From Rhizobium sp. Q54 (lineage in GTDB: Bacteria; Pseudomonadota; Alphaproteobacteria; Rhizobiales; Beijerinckiaceae), in NCBI GenBank assembly GCA_945878875.1, contig CAMCUC010000014.1:1-56911 (forward strand): a DNA stretch of 56,911 nucleotides, read 5' to 3'. Of the stretch, positions 8,824-18,080 are shown in pieces (position 1 is the first letter of the stretch; every line of letters begins with the position of its first letter). The notes below the pieces were generated by a model. That model did not search any database, was not told the origin of the DNA, and was given only the letters and a program-made list of their open reading frames with translations. The position numbers and the translations under genes are program-made.

Positions 8824-10060
8824 GGCTGGCGCAAATCTCGTCCGCCGCACGCTGTCCGCTCATCCACGCGCCGTGCGCCGTTGAGAAGAAATGCGGATGC
8901 GTCGCCTCGCCCGCAAAGAAAATGCGATTGTCATGCGGGGCCGCAAGAACCGCGCGCTGGTCTGCATAGCCGGGCAGCGCATGCGAATAAGAGCCCAGCG
9001 CAAACGGATCACGCGCCCAGCCGCTGGCCGCAACGGGCTTTAGCCGCTTGCGCCATTGGCCGCCCAGCACCGTGACTAGTTCTTCAATTGCAAAATCGGC
9101 GAAGGCGGCAAGCCCGCCCTCCTCCAGCTCGCGCGCGCAGGCGCCGCCGAAATAGCCTTCAATCAACGGGCGCCCGAACGGGCGGTAATGATAGGCGCCG
9201 GTGTCAACGCGATCCGTGCGCCCAAACAGCCGCGCGTTCTCGGGCAGATCCTGCGCGCCCTCCACTTCCAGAAACACCTTGTCCGCCACCCCCAAAGGCA
9301 GATGCGCGGCGGCTGCAACTTTGCCGGGCAAGGCGGGGCTAAAGCGTAAAGCGCCCGTTGCCATGATGTTTGTGGACACAGCGACAAGAACCGCGCGCGC
9401 CTCGATGATCCCTGCGCTCGTTGCAAGTTTGAGCAGGCGCCCGCTATGGTCGATGACCTGCGCTTTTGTATTAAAAGTAACAGGCAGCCCCTGCGCGAGA
9501 CGAGCGATCAGCGCGCCGTAGCCTTCCGTTACGCGGAAATTGATTTCGGTGTCCTGATAAGCGTCGTAATCCTTCACCGACAGGCGGTCCAGCTCGGTGC
9601 CGTTGATATAGGTCGAGACTGCGTCAATCAGCGGGTTCCAGCGTTCGCCCTGCACCAGATGCTGCGAGGCTGCACCGTCTTGCGGCGACAGCGCCGCCGC
9701 CTCCAGCCGCTCGTAGAACGCAGCCTGCGCTGCGCGGAAACTCTCCTGCTCCCCCGTCGCAAAGCTCTCTCCCTGCCGCTGCGAGCGCCACGGTGGCTCC
9801 GTCTCGTCCACATGCAGGCCAAGCGTGCGGGCCTCGCTGACCAGCGGGTTGCGGTTCGCCGAATGCAGCCAGCCGCAGCCCATGTCCAAAGGCCAGCCGC
9901 CAGCGCTCGAATTGTCGGTGAACGCACGACCGCCCGCCCGCGAGCGGCCTTCGACCACGAGCACGCTGAGGCCGCGCGCCAGAAGCGCCCGGCCCGCCGC
10001 CACCCCCGCCGCACCTGCGCCGATCACGGCGACGTCGATCTGATCGTGAAGTTTCATCAT
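8810..10060 (-). CDS. flavin-dependent monoamine oxidase family protein
   Basis: A 416-residue FAD enzyme. The N-terminus has the Rossmann dinucleotide motif VIGAGAAGVAAGRALL and an ARG-type follow-up (VVEGRSRAGGRAF), as in amine oxidases and polyamine oxidases. The C-terminus has FFAGEATHPHFFSTAHGAWMSG, the second FAD-contacting motif of this family. The likely reaction is oxidative deamination of a primary or secondary amine with release of hydrogen peroxide. The substrate is not predictable. The start is taken at the first of two adjacent ATGs at 10060. The upstream in-frame extension is not supported by a ribosome-binding site. No signal peptide is seen, so it is probably cytoplasmic. Confidence 0.85.
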   Translation of the reverse strand: MMKLHDQIDVAVIGAGAAGVAAGRALLARGLSVLVVEGRSRAGGRAFTDNSSAGGWPLDMGCGWLHSANRNPLVSEARTLGLHVDETEPPWRSQRQGESFATGEQESFRAAQAAFYERLEAAALSPQDGAASQHLVQGERWNPLIDAVSTYINGTELDRLSVKDYDAYQDTEINFRVTEGYGALIARLAQGLPVTFNTKAQVIDHSGRLLKLATSAGIIEARAVLVAVSTNIMATGALRFSPALPGKVAAAAHLPLGVADKVFLEVEGAQDLPENARLFGRTDRVDTGAYHYRPFGRPLIEGYFGGACARELEEGGLAAFADFAIEELVTVLGGQWRKRLKPVAASGWARDPFALGSYSHALPGYADQRAVLAAPHDNRIFFAGEATHPHFFSTAHGAWMSGQRAADEICASLNAL

Positions 10061-10118
10061 TAAACCAGATATGGCCGCCGGGGCTGTGGGTAAAGCGGAA
10101 GATTGGCAACACATCCTA

Positions 10119-10147
10119 TTGCCAAGTCCGAGTGTGTAGCCTAGCTA
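10119..10147 (+). promoter_or_regulatory. candidate promoter of small RNA
   Basis: TTGCCA (10119-10124) and TAGCTA (10142-10147) are 17 bases apart on the forward strand. They would start a transcript near 10154 that ends at the strong terminator at 10272-10308. Based on consensus only. Confidence 0.3.
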
Positions 10148-10153
10148 TAGCTA

Positions 10154-10308
10154 TACCGTGTTTGACGGGATTCGTTCGGGTAATATCGACCGGATTGTTT
10201 CATCATAAATTTTGACGCGGGACCGTCGTTCGCATCGCTTGTCTGGCTTGCGTTCTCCGGTTTGCCGGCATGCCCGTTGTCGTCCCGCGCGACAACGGGC
10301 TTTTTCTT
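10154..10308 (+). ncRNA. candidate small RNA, about 150 nt
   Basis: A strong forward-strand intrinsic terminator (10272-10308) lies in the gap between the divergent amine oxidase and xdhA genes. No open reading frame upstream of it reads in that direction. A plausible promoter stands about 150 bases before the terminator. A terminator with no gene to terminate is the classic mark of an independent small RNA. The interior has several short GC stems, for example around CCGGTTTGCCGG (10258-10269). I do not recognise a named RNA family. It could instead be a short leader whose transcription stops before xdhA. Confidence 0.4.
10272..10308 (+). terminator. intrinsic terminator upstream of xdhA
   Basis: GCCCGTTGTCG (10272-10282) pairs perfectly with CGACAACGGGC (10290-10300) around a seven-base loop, followed at once by TTTTTCTT. 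It is a textbook Rho-independent terminator on the forward strand. Confidence 0.88.
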
Positions 10309-10388
10309 GTTCGAGCGCAGCGGTCCAGACTGCAGCGCTTATTTTCAAAGTATGTTCCCTTTCGCTGAAACCCGGGTATCCTTTGCCC

Positions 10389-11801
10389 ATGAGCAATTCG
10401 GTTCGGTTTCTTCTGAACGGACTCACCGAGGTTGCGGCGGAAGCGCCGCCTGATCTCAGCGTGCTGCAATGGCTGCGCACGCACTGCCGGCTCACTGGCA
10501 CGAAAGAGGGCTGCGCTGAGGGCGATTGCGGGGCTTGCACCATTGTGCTGGCTGACGCGCACGAGGGCGCCCTGAGCTGGCGGGCGGCGAACGCCTGCAT
10601 TCTGATGATGGGCCAGGTTCACGGCAAGCTGCTGGTGACGGTAGAGGGGCTGGCGGACGGCGCGCTTCTGCATCCCGTGCAGGCGGCGATGGTGGAGCGC
10701 CACGCCAGCCAGTGCGGCTTCTGCACGCCGGGCTTTGTCATGTCGCTGTTCGCCGCTTACCGGCAAGGCGAGGCGCCGGAGACTGAGGCCATTCACGATG
10801 CACTGGCGGGAAACCTTTGCCGCTGCACCGGCTACCGCCCGATTGTGGACGCGGCGCGCGATGCGCTGCCATCGGGCGGGATTGACCGCTTTACGCCGAT
10901 GGAGCCTGCGATTGTAGCTTCGCTTCATGCCATCAACAATGCGGGCGCGCTCGATTGCGTAACAAAGCATGGGCGCTTTACGGCGCCGCGCACAAGGGCT
11001 GACCTTGCGCGCGAGCTGGCTGCAAATCCGGAGGCGCGGATCATCTCCGGCGGGACCGATCTGGCGCTCGACATCACCAAGCGCCATCAACGCTTGCCGC
11101 ATTTGATCTCGCTGGTCAGCGTGCCGGAGCTGCGGCGCATCGAGGTTTCAGACATTGAGATCATCGCCGGCGCCGCCGCCACTTATGCAGAGCTGCTGCC
11201 ACATCTGGCAATGCTCGATCCCTCATTCGAGGTTCTGCTGCGCCGACTTGGGTCGCGGCAAATCCGCAGCCTTGGCACCATTGGCGGTAACCTCGCCAAC
11301 GCCTCGCCGATTGGCGACACGCCGCCCGCGCTGCTGGCTCTGGGTGCGTTCGTGCGCCTCGAAAGCGCTGCGGGGTCACGCGAACTTGGCCTCGATGATT
11401 TCTTTACCGGCTATCGCCGTACGGCGTTGCAGCCGGGCGAGTTTATCGAGAGCGTGCGCATTCCAAAGCCTGCCCACGGGGCGCTGTTTCGCGTCGATAA
11501 AATCTCGCGCCGCTTCGATCAGGATATTTCCGCCGTGTGCGGCGCCATTGCTTTCAGCCTGCGCGACGGGCTGATTCACGCGCCGCGCATCGCCTTTGGC
11601 GGCATGGCGGCAACGCCTCTGCGCGCGCGCCATGCCGAAGCCGCGCTGGTTGAGACGCAGAGCTTTGAGCGCGCAGCGGACGCTCTGGCACAGGACTTTC
11701 AACCATTGAGCGACTTTCGCGCCAGCGCCGGTTATCGCCTGCAGACGGCGCAAAACCTGTTCGAGCGCTGGCGGCTTATCGCAGCGGAGGCGCGCACATG
11801 A
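10389..11801 (+). CDS. xdhA: xanthine dehydrogenase small subunit (2Fe-2S and FAD)
   Basis: A 470-residue iron-sulfur and flavin subunit. The plant-type 2Fe-2S domain has Cys42, Cys47, Cys50 and Cys70 (KEGCAEGDCGAC). The second cluster domain has Cys109, Cys112 (CGFCTPGF), Cys144 and Cys146 (CRCTGYRP). The FAD domain follows, with IISGGTDLALDITKRH and IRSLGTIGGNLANASPIGD. Electrons from purine oxidation at the molybdenum subunit pass through these centres to NAD+. Gene order and fusion of the two domains match bacterial XdhA. The ATG at 10389 begins the conserved beta-strand (VRFLLNG). The long in-frame extension upstream overlaps a terminator and is rejected. Its stop overlaps the next gene as ATGA. 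Confidence 0.95.
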   Translation: MSNSVRFLLNGLTEVAAEAPPDLSVLQWLRTHCRLTGTKEGCAEGDCGACTIVLADAHEGALSWRAANACILMMGQVHGKLLVTVEGLADGALLHPVQAAMVERHASQCGFCTPGFVMSLFAAYRQGEAPETEAIHDALAGNLCRCTGYRPIVDAARDALPSGGIDRFTPMEPAIVASLHAINNAGALDCVTKHGRFTAPRTRADLARELAANPEARIISGGTDLALDITKRHQRLPHLISLVSVPELRRIEVSDIEIIAGAAATYAELLPHLAMLDPSFEVLLRRLGSRQIRSLGTIGGNLANASPIGDTPPALLALGAFVRLESAAGSRELGLDDFFTGYRRTALQPGEFIESVRIPKPAHGALFRVDKISRRFDQDISAVCGAIAFSLRDGLIHAPRIAFGGMAATPLRARHAEAALVETQSFERAADALAQDFQPLSDFRASAGYRLQTAQNLFERWRLIAAEART

Positions 11802-14125
11802 GCGAGCTTGATATCGTCGGCCGTTCGCATGCCCACGACAGCGCGCGCCAGCATGTGACGGGCGCGGCGATCTATCTCGACGACATGGCCGAAACATCCG
11901 ATTGCCTGCACGCGGCCATCGTCAAAAGTCCGCACGCCCATGCGCGCATTGTGCGGATCGATGCTGCGCGCGCGCTGGCGCAAGAGGGCGTGATCGCCTT
12001 CGTGAGCGCCGCCGATATTCCCGGCATGAACGAAGTTGGCCCTGCGCAACACGGCGAGCCTGCGTTAGCGCAAGAGATCGCCGATTACGTCGGCTGTCCC
12101 ATCGGCGCGATTATCGCCGCAAGCCATGAAGCCGCGCGCCGCGCCGCCGATCTTGTGGACGTGACATGGGAACCCCTGCCCGCATTGCTCTCACTGGACG
12201 AAGCCCTTGCGGCGCAAGGCTATGTCTGCCCGCCGCAGCATCTGGTTTTCGGCGATGCGCAGGGCGCGTTGGCATCAGCGCGCCACAATCTGAAAGGCTC
12301 GCTCGAAATTGGCGGGCAGGATCATTTCTATCTGGAGACAAATATCGCCATGGCGATCCCGCAAGAGGGTCGGCAATGGCATATCTGGACCTCGACGCAA
12401 CACCCAACCGAAGTGCAAAAGCATGTCGCTATGGTGCTGGGCGTGCCGCAAGCAGCCGTCACGGCGGAAGTGCGGCGCATGGGCGGCGGGTTTGGCGGCA
12501 AGGAAAGCCAGCCCACCATCATCGCTGCGATAGCCGCGATCTGCTCCCATAAAACGCAAAGGCCCGTCAAGCTGCGGCTGGATCGCGACGACGATATGAT
12601 CATCACCGGCAAGCGGCACGATTTCCGCGCCGATTGGGAAGTCGGCTTTGACGAGAGCGGCGCGATCAACGGCCTGCGGATGCAATTGGCGGCGCGCGGC
12701 GGCAATGTCGCGGATCTCACCGGGGCCGTGGTGACGCGCGCTTTGTGTCATGTCTCCAATTGCTATTTCATCCCCAACGCAGATTTGCTCGGCCTTTCGC
12801 TAAAAACCAACACCGTCTCCAAAACCGCCTTTCGCGGCTTTGGCGGACCGCAAGGGATGCTGGCGGGCGAGGCTGTGATCGACGCAATCGCGCGCCATTT
12901 GCAACTTGATCGCGATGTCGTTCGCGCCCGCAACTATCTGTCGCCCGAGCGCGGCCTCGCCACGCCCTATGAGCAGATCGTTCGCGACATGATCGGCGCA
13001 GAGCTGATGGAGAAGCTCAGCAAGGACGCCGATCTTGAGGCGCGGCGCGCACAGATCGCGGCGTTCAATGCAAGCAGCACGCACATCAAAAGCGCTCTGG
13101 CGACGGCGCCGGTGATGTTTGGCATCAGCTTCAACATGCCAAGCCTCAATCAGGGCGGCGCGCTCGTGCACGTCTATACGGACGGCTCCATCCAGGCCAA
13201 TCACGGCGGCACGGAAATGGGCCAGGGGCTCTACACCAAGGTCGCGCAGGTGGTCGCGGAAACCTTTGGCGTGCCGATGGATTTCGTGACGCCGACGTCC
13301 ACGCGCACCGACAAGGTGCCCAACACCTCGGCCACCGCCGCCTCGTCCGGCTCCGATCTCAACGGCGCCGCCGCGCGCCGCGCCGCGCTGGAGATACGCG
13401 AGCGCATGGGGGAAGTGGCAGCCGCGCTTTGGGGCGTAGATGCGCAGACAATCGCGTTTCGCAATGGCCTGGTCAGCTCCGGCAATCACGCGATGAGCTT
13501 TGGCGATCTGGCACGCACATGCTGGCTCAAGCGCGTTTCGCTCTCAGCCGCAGGCTTTTATGCAACGCCGAAAATTCACTGGGATGCAAAGACGCTTAAA
13601 GGTCATCCGTTCTTCTATTTCGCTTATGGCGCCGCCGCCTCCGAAGTCGAGATCGACGGGCTCACCGGGGAGACGCGCTGCCTGCGCACGGATGTCATCC
13701 ATGATTGCGGCGCCTCGCTCAACCCCGCCATCGACATGGGGCAGATCGAGGGCGGCTTTGTGCAGGGCATGGGCTGGCTGACGATGGAAGAGCTGTGGTG
13801 GGACGATCAGGGCCGCCTGCGCACACACGCGCCCTCGACCTATAAAATCCCCGGCAGCCGCGACGTGCCTGCTGATTTCCGCGTGCATATTCTGGAAGGC
13901 GCGCCTAATCGCGAGGACACGATCTTTCGCTCAAAGGCCGTCGGCGAGCCGCCGCTTATGCTGGCGATGTCGGTGTGGCTGGCGATCCGCGACGCTGTGT
14001 CGGCCTTTGCGTCGGGCGCCAGCACGCAGATTGCACTCGACGCCCCCGCCACGCCCGAACGCATATTACGGGCGATCAAGACGCTCCGCGAGCCCCTCGA
14101 TCAGCCGCGCGAAACGCGCGACTGA
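11798..14125 (+). CDS. xdhB: xanthine dehydrogenase molybdopterin-binding subunit
   Basis: A 775-residue molybdenum subunit that hydroxylates hypoxanthine and xanthine to urate. Molybdopterin-binding motifs are MGGGFGGKES (about residue 227), AFRGFGGPQG, EMGQGLYTKVAQ and the C-terminal FRSKAVGEPPLML with the candidate catalytic Glu near residue 716. It starts within the stop of xdhA (ATGA), so the two are translationally coupled. The usual third gene, xdhC, needed to insert the sulfurated cofactor, is not next in line: a convergent TPR gene overlaps the 3' end by 25 bp. Confidence 0.95.
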   Translation: MSELDIVGRSHAHDSARQHVTGAAIYLDDMAETSDCLHAAIVKSPHAHARIVRIDAARALAQEGVIAFVSAADIPGMNEVGPAQHGEPALAQEIADYVGCPIGAIIAASHEAARRAADLVDVTWEPLPALLSLDEALAAQGYVCPPQHLVFGDAQGALASARHNLKGSLEIGGQDHFYLETNIAMAIPQEGRQWHIWTSTQHPTEVQKHVAMVLGVPQAAVTAEVRRMGGGFGGKESQPTIIAAIAAICSHKTQRPVKLRLDRDDDMIITGKRHDFRADWEVGFDESGAINGLRMQLAARGGNVADLTGAVVTRALCHVSNCYFIPNADLLGLSLKTNTVSKTAFRGFGGPQGMLAGEAVIDAIARHLQLDRDVVRARNYLSPERGLATPYEQIVRDMIGAELMEKLSKDADLEARRAQIAAFNASSTHIKSALATAPVMFGISFNMPSLNQGGALVHVYTDGSIQANHGGTEMGQGLYTKVAQVVAETFGVPMDFVTPTSTRTDKVPNTSATAASSGSDLNGAAARRAALEIRERMGEVAAALWGVDAQTIAFRNGLVSSGNHAMSFGDLARTCWLKRVSLSAAGFYATPKIHWDAKTLKGHPFFYFAYGAAASEVEIDGLTGETRCLRTDVIHDCGASLNPAIDMGQIEGGFVQGMGWLTMEELWWDDQGRLRTHAPSTYKIPGSRDVPADFRVHILEGAPNREDTIFRSKAVGEPPLMLAMSVWLAIRDAVSAFASGASTQIALDAPATPERILRAIKTLREPLDQPRETRD

Positions 14126-15000
14126 CCCTCGCGGGCCTGCTGGTTGTTGGAATTCACCGTGAGCGCGCGCTGATAGGATTCAACAGCCTTTTGCTTGTTG
14201 CCCATGCGCTCATAGGCAAGGCCCAGCCCTGACCACGCGTCGGAGTTTTGGTTGTTCACATTCAACGCCGCATTGAAATCCTCAATGGCGGCTTCATGCT
14301 TGCCGACGACCACAAGGCTTTGTCCGCGCGCATGATAGGGCGCCGATACGAACGGATCGCGGTCAATGGCGTTGTCGAAATCGGTGATGGCGCGCACATG
14401 GTCTCCGTTGCGCTGATGGATCAGCCCGCGCGCATGGAAGGATTGAGCATTCTCGGGGTTCAGCCGAATCGCCTGCGTCAAATCCTCCATCGCCTCGGAA
14501 AGTTTGTTGTGCGCACGCAGCAGATTGGCGCGCGCAATGAAGGCGGGCGCATGGCGCGGGTTAGAATCGATCGCCGCCGTAAAATCGGCCAGCGCGAGAT
14601 CGTTGCGGCCCAATTGGCGATTGGCGAGGCCGCGATTCGTATAGGCGGTGAAATGCGCCGGATCGACCTTGATCGCCTGACCAAAATCCGCCACAGCCTC
14701 GCGGAAATTGCCGCAACGCGCATAGGCGGCGCCGCGCGTATTGTAGCCCTGCGGATCGTTGGGCGTGCGTTTGATGACGTCCGTCAGCGAGGCGATGTTG
14801 ATCTGGTTTGAGGCGCAATCCTCGATGGATTCCACAACCTGGGATGACGGGCGGCCTGACCCTGCGCCAAGGCCCGCCATCGTGCAGCCGCCAAGCGCAA
14901 ACCCGCACGCTGCCAGCGCAAGAGCGAGCGAGCGACGCGCAGCAGCGCTGCGGTCAAAGCGGGCGGGACGATCAAAAGAAGACGCAGACGACACAACCAT
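14101..15000 (-). CDS. TPR-repeat lipoprotein
   Basis: A 299-residue protein with an N-terminal basic segment, a hydrophobic stretch and a lipobox (FALGGC, Cys39), then about six tandem tetratricopeptide repeats. Repeat landmarks such as GYNTRGAAYARCGNFREAVADF, AYTNRGLANRQLGRNDLAL and AWSGLGLAYERMGNKQKAVE are evident. TPR lipoproteins of this kind (NlpI-like) act as periplasmic scaffolds for envelope proteases and peptidoglycan enzymes. The specific partner here is unknown. The ATG at 15000 was preferred to one 18 codons upstream because it gives a normal signal sequence. The gene end overlaps xdhB convergently. Confidence 0.85.
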   Translation of the reverse strand: MVVSSASSFDRPARFDRSAAARRSLALALAACGFALGGCTMAGLGAGSGRPSSQVVESIEDCASNQINIASLTDVIKRTPNDPQGYNTRGAAYARCGNFREAVADFGQAIKVDPAHFTAYTNRGLANRQLGRNDLALADFTAAIDSNPRHAPAFIARANLLRAHNKLSEAMEDLTQAIRLNPENAQSFHARGLIHQRNGDHVRAITDFDNAIDRDPFVSAPYHARGQSLVVVGKHEAAIEDFNAALNVNNQNSDAWSGLGLAYERMGNKQKAVESYQRALTVNSNNQQAREGQSRVSRG

Positions 15001-15138
15001 GAGGACCAAATCCTGAAGCCTGATTCCGGACGCCTGCGCAGATTTCGCAAACATCCCGCATCACACATCCCGCATTCTTGCGGCGACAATAGGACTGCCG
15101 CAGGCAGTCCATAATCACCGCCAATAGACGCGGGCCCC

Positions 15139-15181
15139 AAAAACGATACGGCACCCGCCAGGAAATCCCGGGGCGCCGTAT
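15139..15181 (-). terminator. intrinsic terminator of rpsU
   Basis: Reading the reverse strand, ATACGGC (15181-15175) pairs with GCCGTAT (15152-15146), with further G/C pairs inside, followed by CG and five Ts (15143-15139). It stands 38 bases after the rpsU stop codon. Confidence 0.8.
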
Positions 15182-15218
15182 AGAGTCAACACGTTCGCAG
15201 TTAAGGCGACGTTAAAAT

Positions 15219-15482
15219 CTAGCGAGCACCGCCGCCGCCACCGCCACCAGCGCCCATGACGGGCTTCGGCTTCATCGGCAGCAGGCCTTCGCGCTGCATC
15301 TTCTTGCGGGCGAGCTTGCGGGCGCGACGAACGGCCTCAGCCGATTCGCGGGCGCGCTTCTCGGAGGGCTTCTCATAATGGCCGCGGAGCTTCATCTCGC
15401 GGAAGATACCCTCGCGCTGCATCTTTTTCTTCAGCGCCTTCAGGGCCTGGTCAACGTTATTGTCGCGGACGAGAACTTGCAC
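15219..15482 (-). CDS. rpsU: 30S ribosomal protein S21
   Basis: An 87-residue basic protein of the small ribosomal subunit, involved in initiation-site selection. The core [42 protein letters not shown] contains the S21 signature. The C-terminus is extended by a second helix with a repeated KKMQREG and ends in [11 protein letters not shown], a glycine run typical of some alphaproteobacterial S21 proteins. The start is GTG with AGGA seven bases upstream. Longer in-frame extensions are not supported. A clear terminator follows, so it is probably transcribed alone or as the last gene after purEK. Confidence 0.95.
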   Translation of the reverse strand: MQVLVRDNNVDQALKALKKKMQREGIFREMKLRGHYEKPSEKRARESAEAVRRARKLARKKMQREGLLPMKPKPVMGAGGGGGGGAR

Positions 15483-15623
15483 GCGTCGATCCTGTCTTAA
15501 GGCTGATCCGGACTTGCGCCGGAGGTTGGCCAGTTCGAGAAATGATGTGCGAGGCGAAAACGCCCCGTATTCAGATCGCGCAAGTAGCAGAACCAACGCC
15601 TGCTGTCCAGCGAGACCGGGAGT

Positions 15624-16730
15624 TCAAGGCCCAATGATTCGAGTCACGTGGCCCATTTTACGGCCCGGGCGAGCCTCATGCTTGCCATAAAGGCGCACGC
15701 AGGCGCCGCTCTCGCCCAGGAGGTCACGCCAGCGATGGACTTCGTCGCCGATGAGATTGCGCATTTCGATCTGGCCGTGGCGCCGCGTGGAGCCCAAAGG
15801 CCAGCCGCAAATGGCCCTAACATGTTGTTCAAACTGCGAAGTTACAGCGCCGTCCTGCGTCCAGTGGCCGGAATTGTGAACGCGCGGCGCGATTTCGTTG
15901 ACGACGAGCCGCTCGCGCAGGCTTGCGCCCTCGCCCTCTTCGACGACGAACATTTCCACAGCTATCACGCCGATGTACTTGAGCGCGTCCATGATCTTGC
16001 GCGTCATTGCGACCGCAGCGGTCGCCGTATCGGCGCCAATTCTGGCAGGGGCGCGAGTGAGGCTGAGGATATGATTCTCGTGCTGGTTCTCGCACACGTC
16101 GAACGCCGAGAACGAACCGTCGCCTGCGCGCGCAGCCACCACCGACACTTCGCGCGCAAAAGGCACCACTGCCTCCAGCACCGCAGGCTGGCCGCCAAGG
16201 CTGGCGAAGGCGGCAGGTAAATCAGCCCCCTCGCGCAGCATCGCCTGGCCTTTGCCGTCATAGCCAAAGCGCCGGGTTTTGAGGATTGCAGGAGCCCCCA
16301 ATTGCGCAATGGCGCTGGCGAGCCCCTGCGCATCGTCCACCGCGCGGAACGGCGCGATGGCGATGCCCAATCCGCTCAGGAAATTCTTCTCACTCAAACG
16401 GTCCTGCGTGATCGCAAGCGCATCGGGCGCCGGCAGGACCGGGCGATGGGCGTTCAGAATCGCGGCCGCGCCGGCTGGCACATTCTCAAACTCGTAGGTG
16501 ACGACGGCGACCGATTCGGCGAACGCCGCCAAAGCCGCCTCGTCTTCATAAGAGCCCAGCGTATGCAGCGTGCTGACGTCAAACGCAGGCCCACGGTCGG
16601 GCGCGTACACATGCGTCTTCAGGCCAAGCTGCGCCGCAGCCTGCGCCAGCATGCGCCCGAGCTGGCCCGAGCCAAGAATGCCGATGGTGGAGCCGGGCGT
16701 GACGGGGATCAGCGATTGCGACGGGCTCAT
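15624..16730 (-). CDS. purK: N5-carboxyaminoimidazole ribonucleotide synthase
   Basis: A 368-residue ATP-grasp enzyme that turns AIR, bicarbonate and ATP into N5-CAIR in purine synthesis. The N-terminal [19 protein letters not shown] is the preATP-grasp glycine motif. [14 protein letters not shown] supplies the nucleotide-binding lysine loop. [16 protein letters not shown] is the signature of PurK. It starts inside the stop codon of purE (ATGA overlap, 16727-16730), so the two enzymes of consecutive steps are coupled. Full length for the family. Confidence 0.97.
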   Translation of the reverse strand: MSPSQSLIPVTPGSTIGILGSGQLGRMLAQAAAQLGLKTHVYAPDRGPAFDVSTLHTLGSYEDEAALAAFAESVAVVTYEFENVPAGAAAILNAHRPVLPAPDALAITQDRLSEKNFLSGLGIAIAPFRAVDDAQGLASAIAQLGAPAILKTRRFGYDGKGQAMLREGADLPAAFASLGGQPAVLEAVVPFAREVSVVAARAGDGSFSAFDVCENQHENHILSLTRAPARIGADTATAAVAMTRKIMDALKYIGVIAVEMFVVEEGEGASLRERLVVNEIAPRVHNSGHWTQDGAVTSQFEQHVRAICGWPLGSTRRHGQIEMRNLIGDEVHRWRDLLGESGACVRLYGKHEARPGRKMGHVTRIIGP

Positions 16731-17239
16731 TTATGGCCACCGTTCTCATCGTCCACAGGGGCCGGCGCCACAGATTGCGTTTGCGCCGAGCGCCATGAAT
16801 CATAGCGCTCCGCCAACGCGGGATCGCTCAACGCCAGCACGGCCACGCACATCAGCGCCGCGTTGACGGCCCCTGCCCGGCCAATGGCGAGCGTGCCCAC
16901 TGGAATGCCTGCGGGCATCTGCACGATGGAGTAAAGCGAGTCCAAACCCGACAAAGCTTTGGATTCGACCGGGACGCCAAACACCGGCAGCGGCGTCATC
17001 GCCGCCGTCATGCCCGGCAAATGCGCCGCCCCGCCCGCACCTGCGATGATCGCCTTGAAGCCGTTGTCGCGCGCGCTTTTTGCGAACGCAACCAGCCGGT
17101 CGGGCGTGCGGTGAGCGGACACAATGGCCGCGTCATAGGGCACGCCAAGCGCTTCAAGCGTTTGGGCGGCATGGCGCATGGTCGCCCAGTCAGACTGGGA
17201 GCCCATGATGATGGCGACGGGTTTAGCTTGTTGGGTCAA
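16727..17239 (-). CDS. purE: N5-carboxyaminoimidazole ribonucleotide mutase
   Basis: A 170-residue class I PurE that converts N5-CAIR to CAIR. Hallmarks are [12 protein letters not shown] near the N-terminus, VSAHRTPDR, and the [13 protein letters not shown] loop that binds the nucleotide. The start is a TTG at 17239: no in-frame ATG stands before the conserved first strand. A short Ser/Ala tail of about 20 residues extends beyond the catalytic core. It is the first gene of purE-purK and is separated from the upstream ydcH gene by about 80 bp. Confidence 0.95.
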   Translation of the reverse strand: MTQQAKPVAIIMGSQSDWATMRHAAQTLEALGVPYDAAIVSAHRTPDRLVAFAKSARDNGFKAIIAGAGGAAHLPGMTAAMTPLPVFGVPVESKALSGLDSLYSIVQMPAGIPVGTLAIGRAGAVNAALMCVAVLALSDPALAERYDSWRSAQTQSVAPAPVDDENGGHK

Positions 17240-17320
17240 GGCTCAATCTCAGGCTGCAAGAGAGGCGGGATAAACGAAGGGGCGCCATGCTGCAAGCAGG
17301 GCGGCGCTCAGGCGATCACG

Positions 17321-17539
17321 TCAGGCGATAATATCCGGCGTCAGGGCGTCTTCCAGCCATGTCACGCGATCACGCAGCGCCAGTTTGCGCTTCTTGAGCC
17401 GCTGCACCTGCAATTGATCGGCGCCGCCAGCGACCTGAAGCGCGGCGATCGCTGCGTCAAAATCGCGATGCTCCTCCTGCAGCGTTTCAAGCTCGGCCTC
17501 GAATGCAATGCGTTCTTCATGTGTCAGTCGATTGCGCAT
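17321..17539 (-). CDS. YdcH family protein (DUF465), copy 1
   Basis: A 72-residue, highly charged helical protein with the DUF465 pattern: an N-terminal E/R-rich helix (EERIAFEAELETLQEEHRDFDAAI), a short loop and a basic second helix ending in LKKRKLALRDRV. Such small antiparallel helical hairpins are very common in alphaproteobacteria, and their function is unknown. A second member lies at 23844-24026. No signal peptide. Confidence 0.8.
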   Translation of the reverse strand: MRNRLTHEERIAFEAELETLQEEHRDFDAAIAALQVAGGADQLQVQRLKKRKLALRDRVTWLEDALTPDIIA

Positions 17540-17711
17540 GCTTGGACTTTCAGGTCTGCCTCGAGAGCGCGAAGATTATGGCCGCGCTTGCGCAATGGAG
17601 CAAGCTGCCGTTCAAACAAGTCAAGCCGCATAGTTCAGATTGAGCTCGTCGCCCGCTTGGACTAATTTCACGGATCACGATTCGCAAGGATCGAACGCGC
17701 AGAGTCCGGGC

Positions 17712-18080
17712 ATGAAGTTAAATCGCATTGCAGCGCTCGCCATCGTCGCCGCGCTTGTCGCTGGCTGCAATTCAACGCCGACGCCAAACGTAGCCGCCGT
17801 GCAGCCTGTATCGCAGCCGCCTTTGCAGCAAACAGGCGCGGCGCCCGGCGTAACGCCCACAAACTTCCGGCTGCCCGAAGGCACGGGCTGCGCAGGCGAC
17901 GTAGCGCGCTGGCGCGCCATTCAGGACAATGATCTGAACACGGGCCATGTGTCGCGATCCGTTTATGACCGCATCAAAGTCGATATCGATTCTGCAGCCG
18001 CAGCCTGCGCCGCAGGTCGATCCGGCGAGGCCAGCGCGATGGTGCGCGCCAGCCGTTTGCGCAACGGCTATCCCGGCTGA
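17712..18080 (+). CDS. small secreted lipoprotein
   Basis: A 122-residue protein with a lipoprotein signal peptide (MKLNRIAALAIVAALVAGC, lipidation at Cys19). A flexible Pro/Gln-rich linker precedes a compact C-terminal domain with GCAGDVARWRAIQDNDLNTGHVS, DRIKVDIDSAAAACAAG and a further Cys, three cysteines in the mature domain in all. I do not recognise an enzyme family. Similar small lipoproteins are frequent in Hyphomicrobiales. It converges with the NUDIX gene with a 13 bp overlap. The ATG at 17712 gives a normal signal sequence, whereas the longer frame does not. Confidence 0.7.
   Translation: MKLNRIAALAIVAALVAGCNSTPTPNVAAVQPVSQPPLQQTGAAPGVTPTNFRLPEGTGCAGDVARWRAIQDNDLNTGHVSRSVYDRIKVDIDSAAAACAAGRSGEASAMVRASRLRNGYPG

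Noticed and set aside
10212..10388. 59-residue N-terminal extension of xdhA
   Set aside because: It would translate through a strong intrinsic terminator, and the conserved XdhA start lies at 10389.
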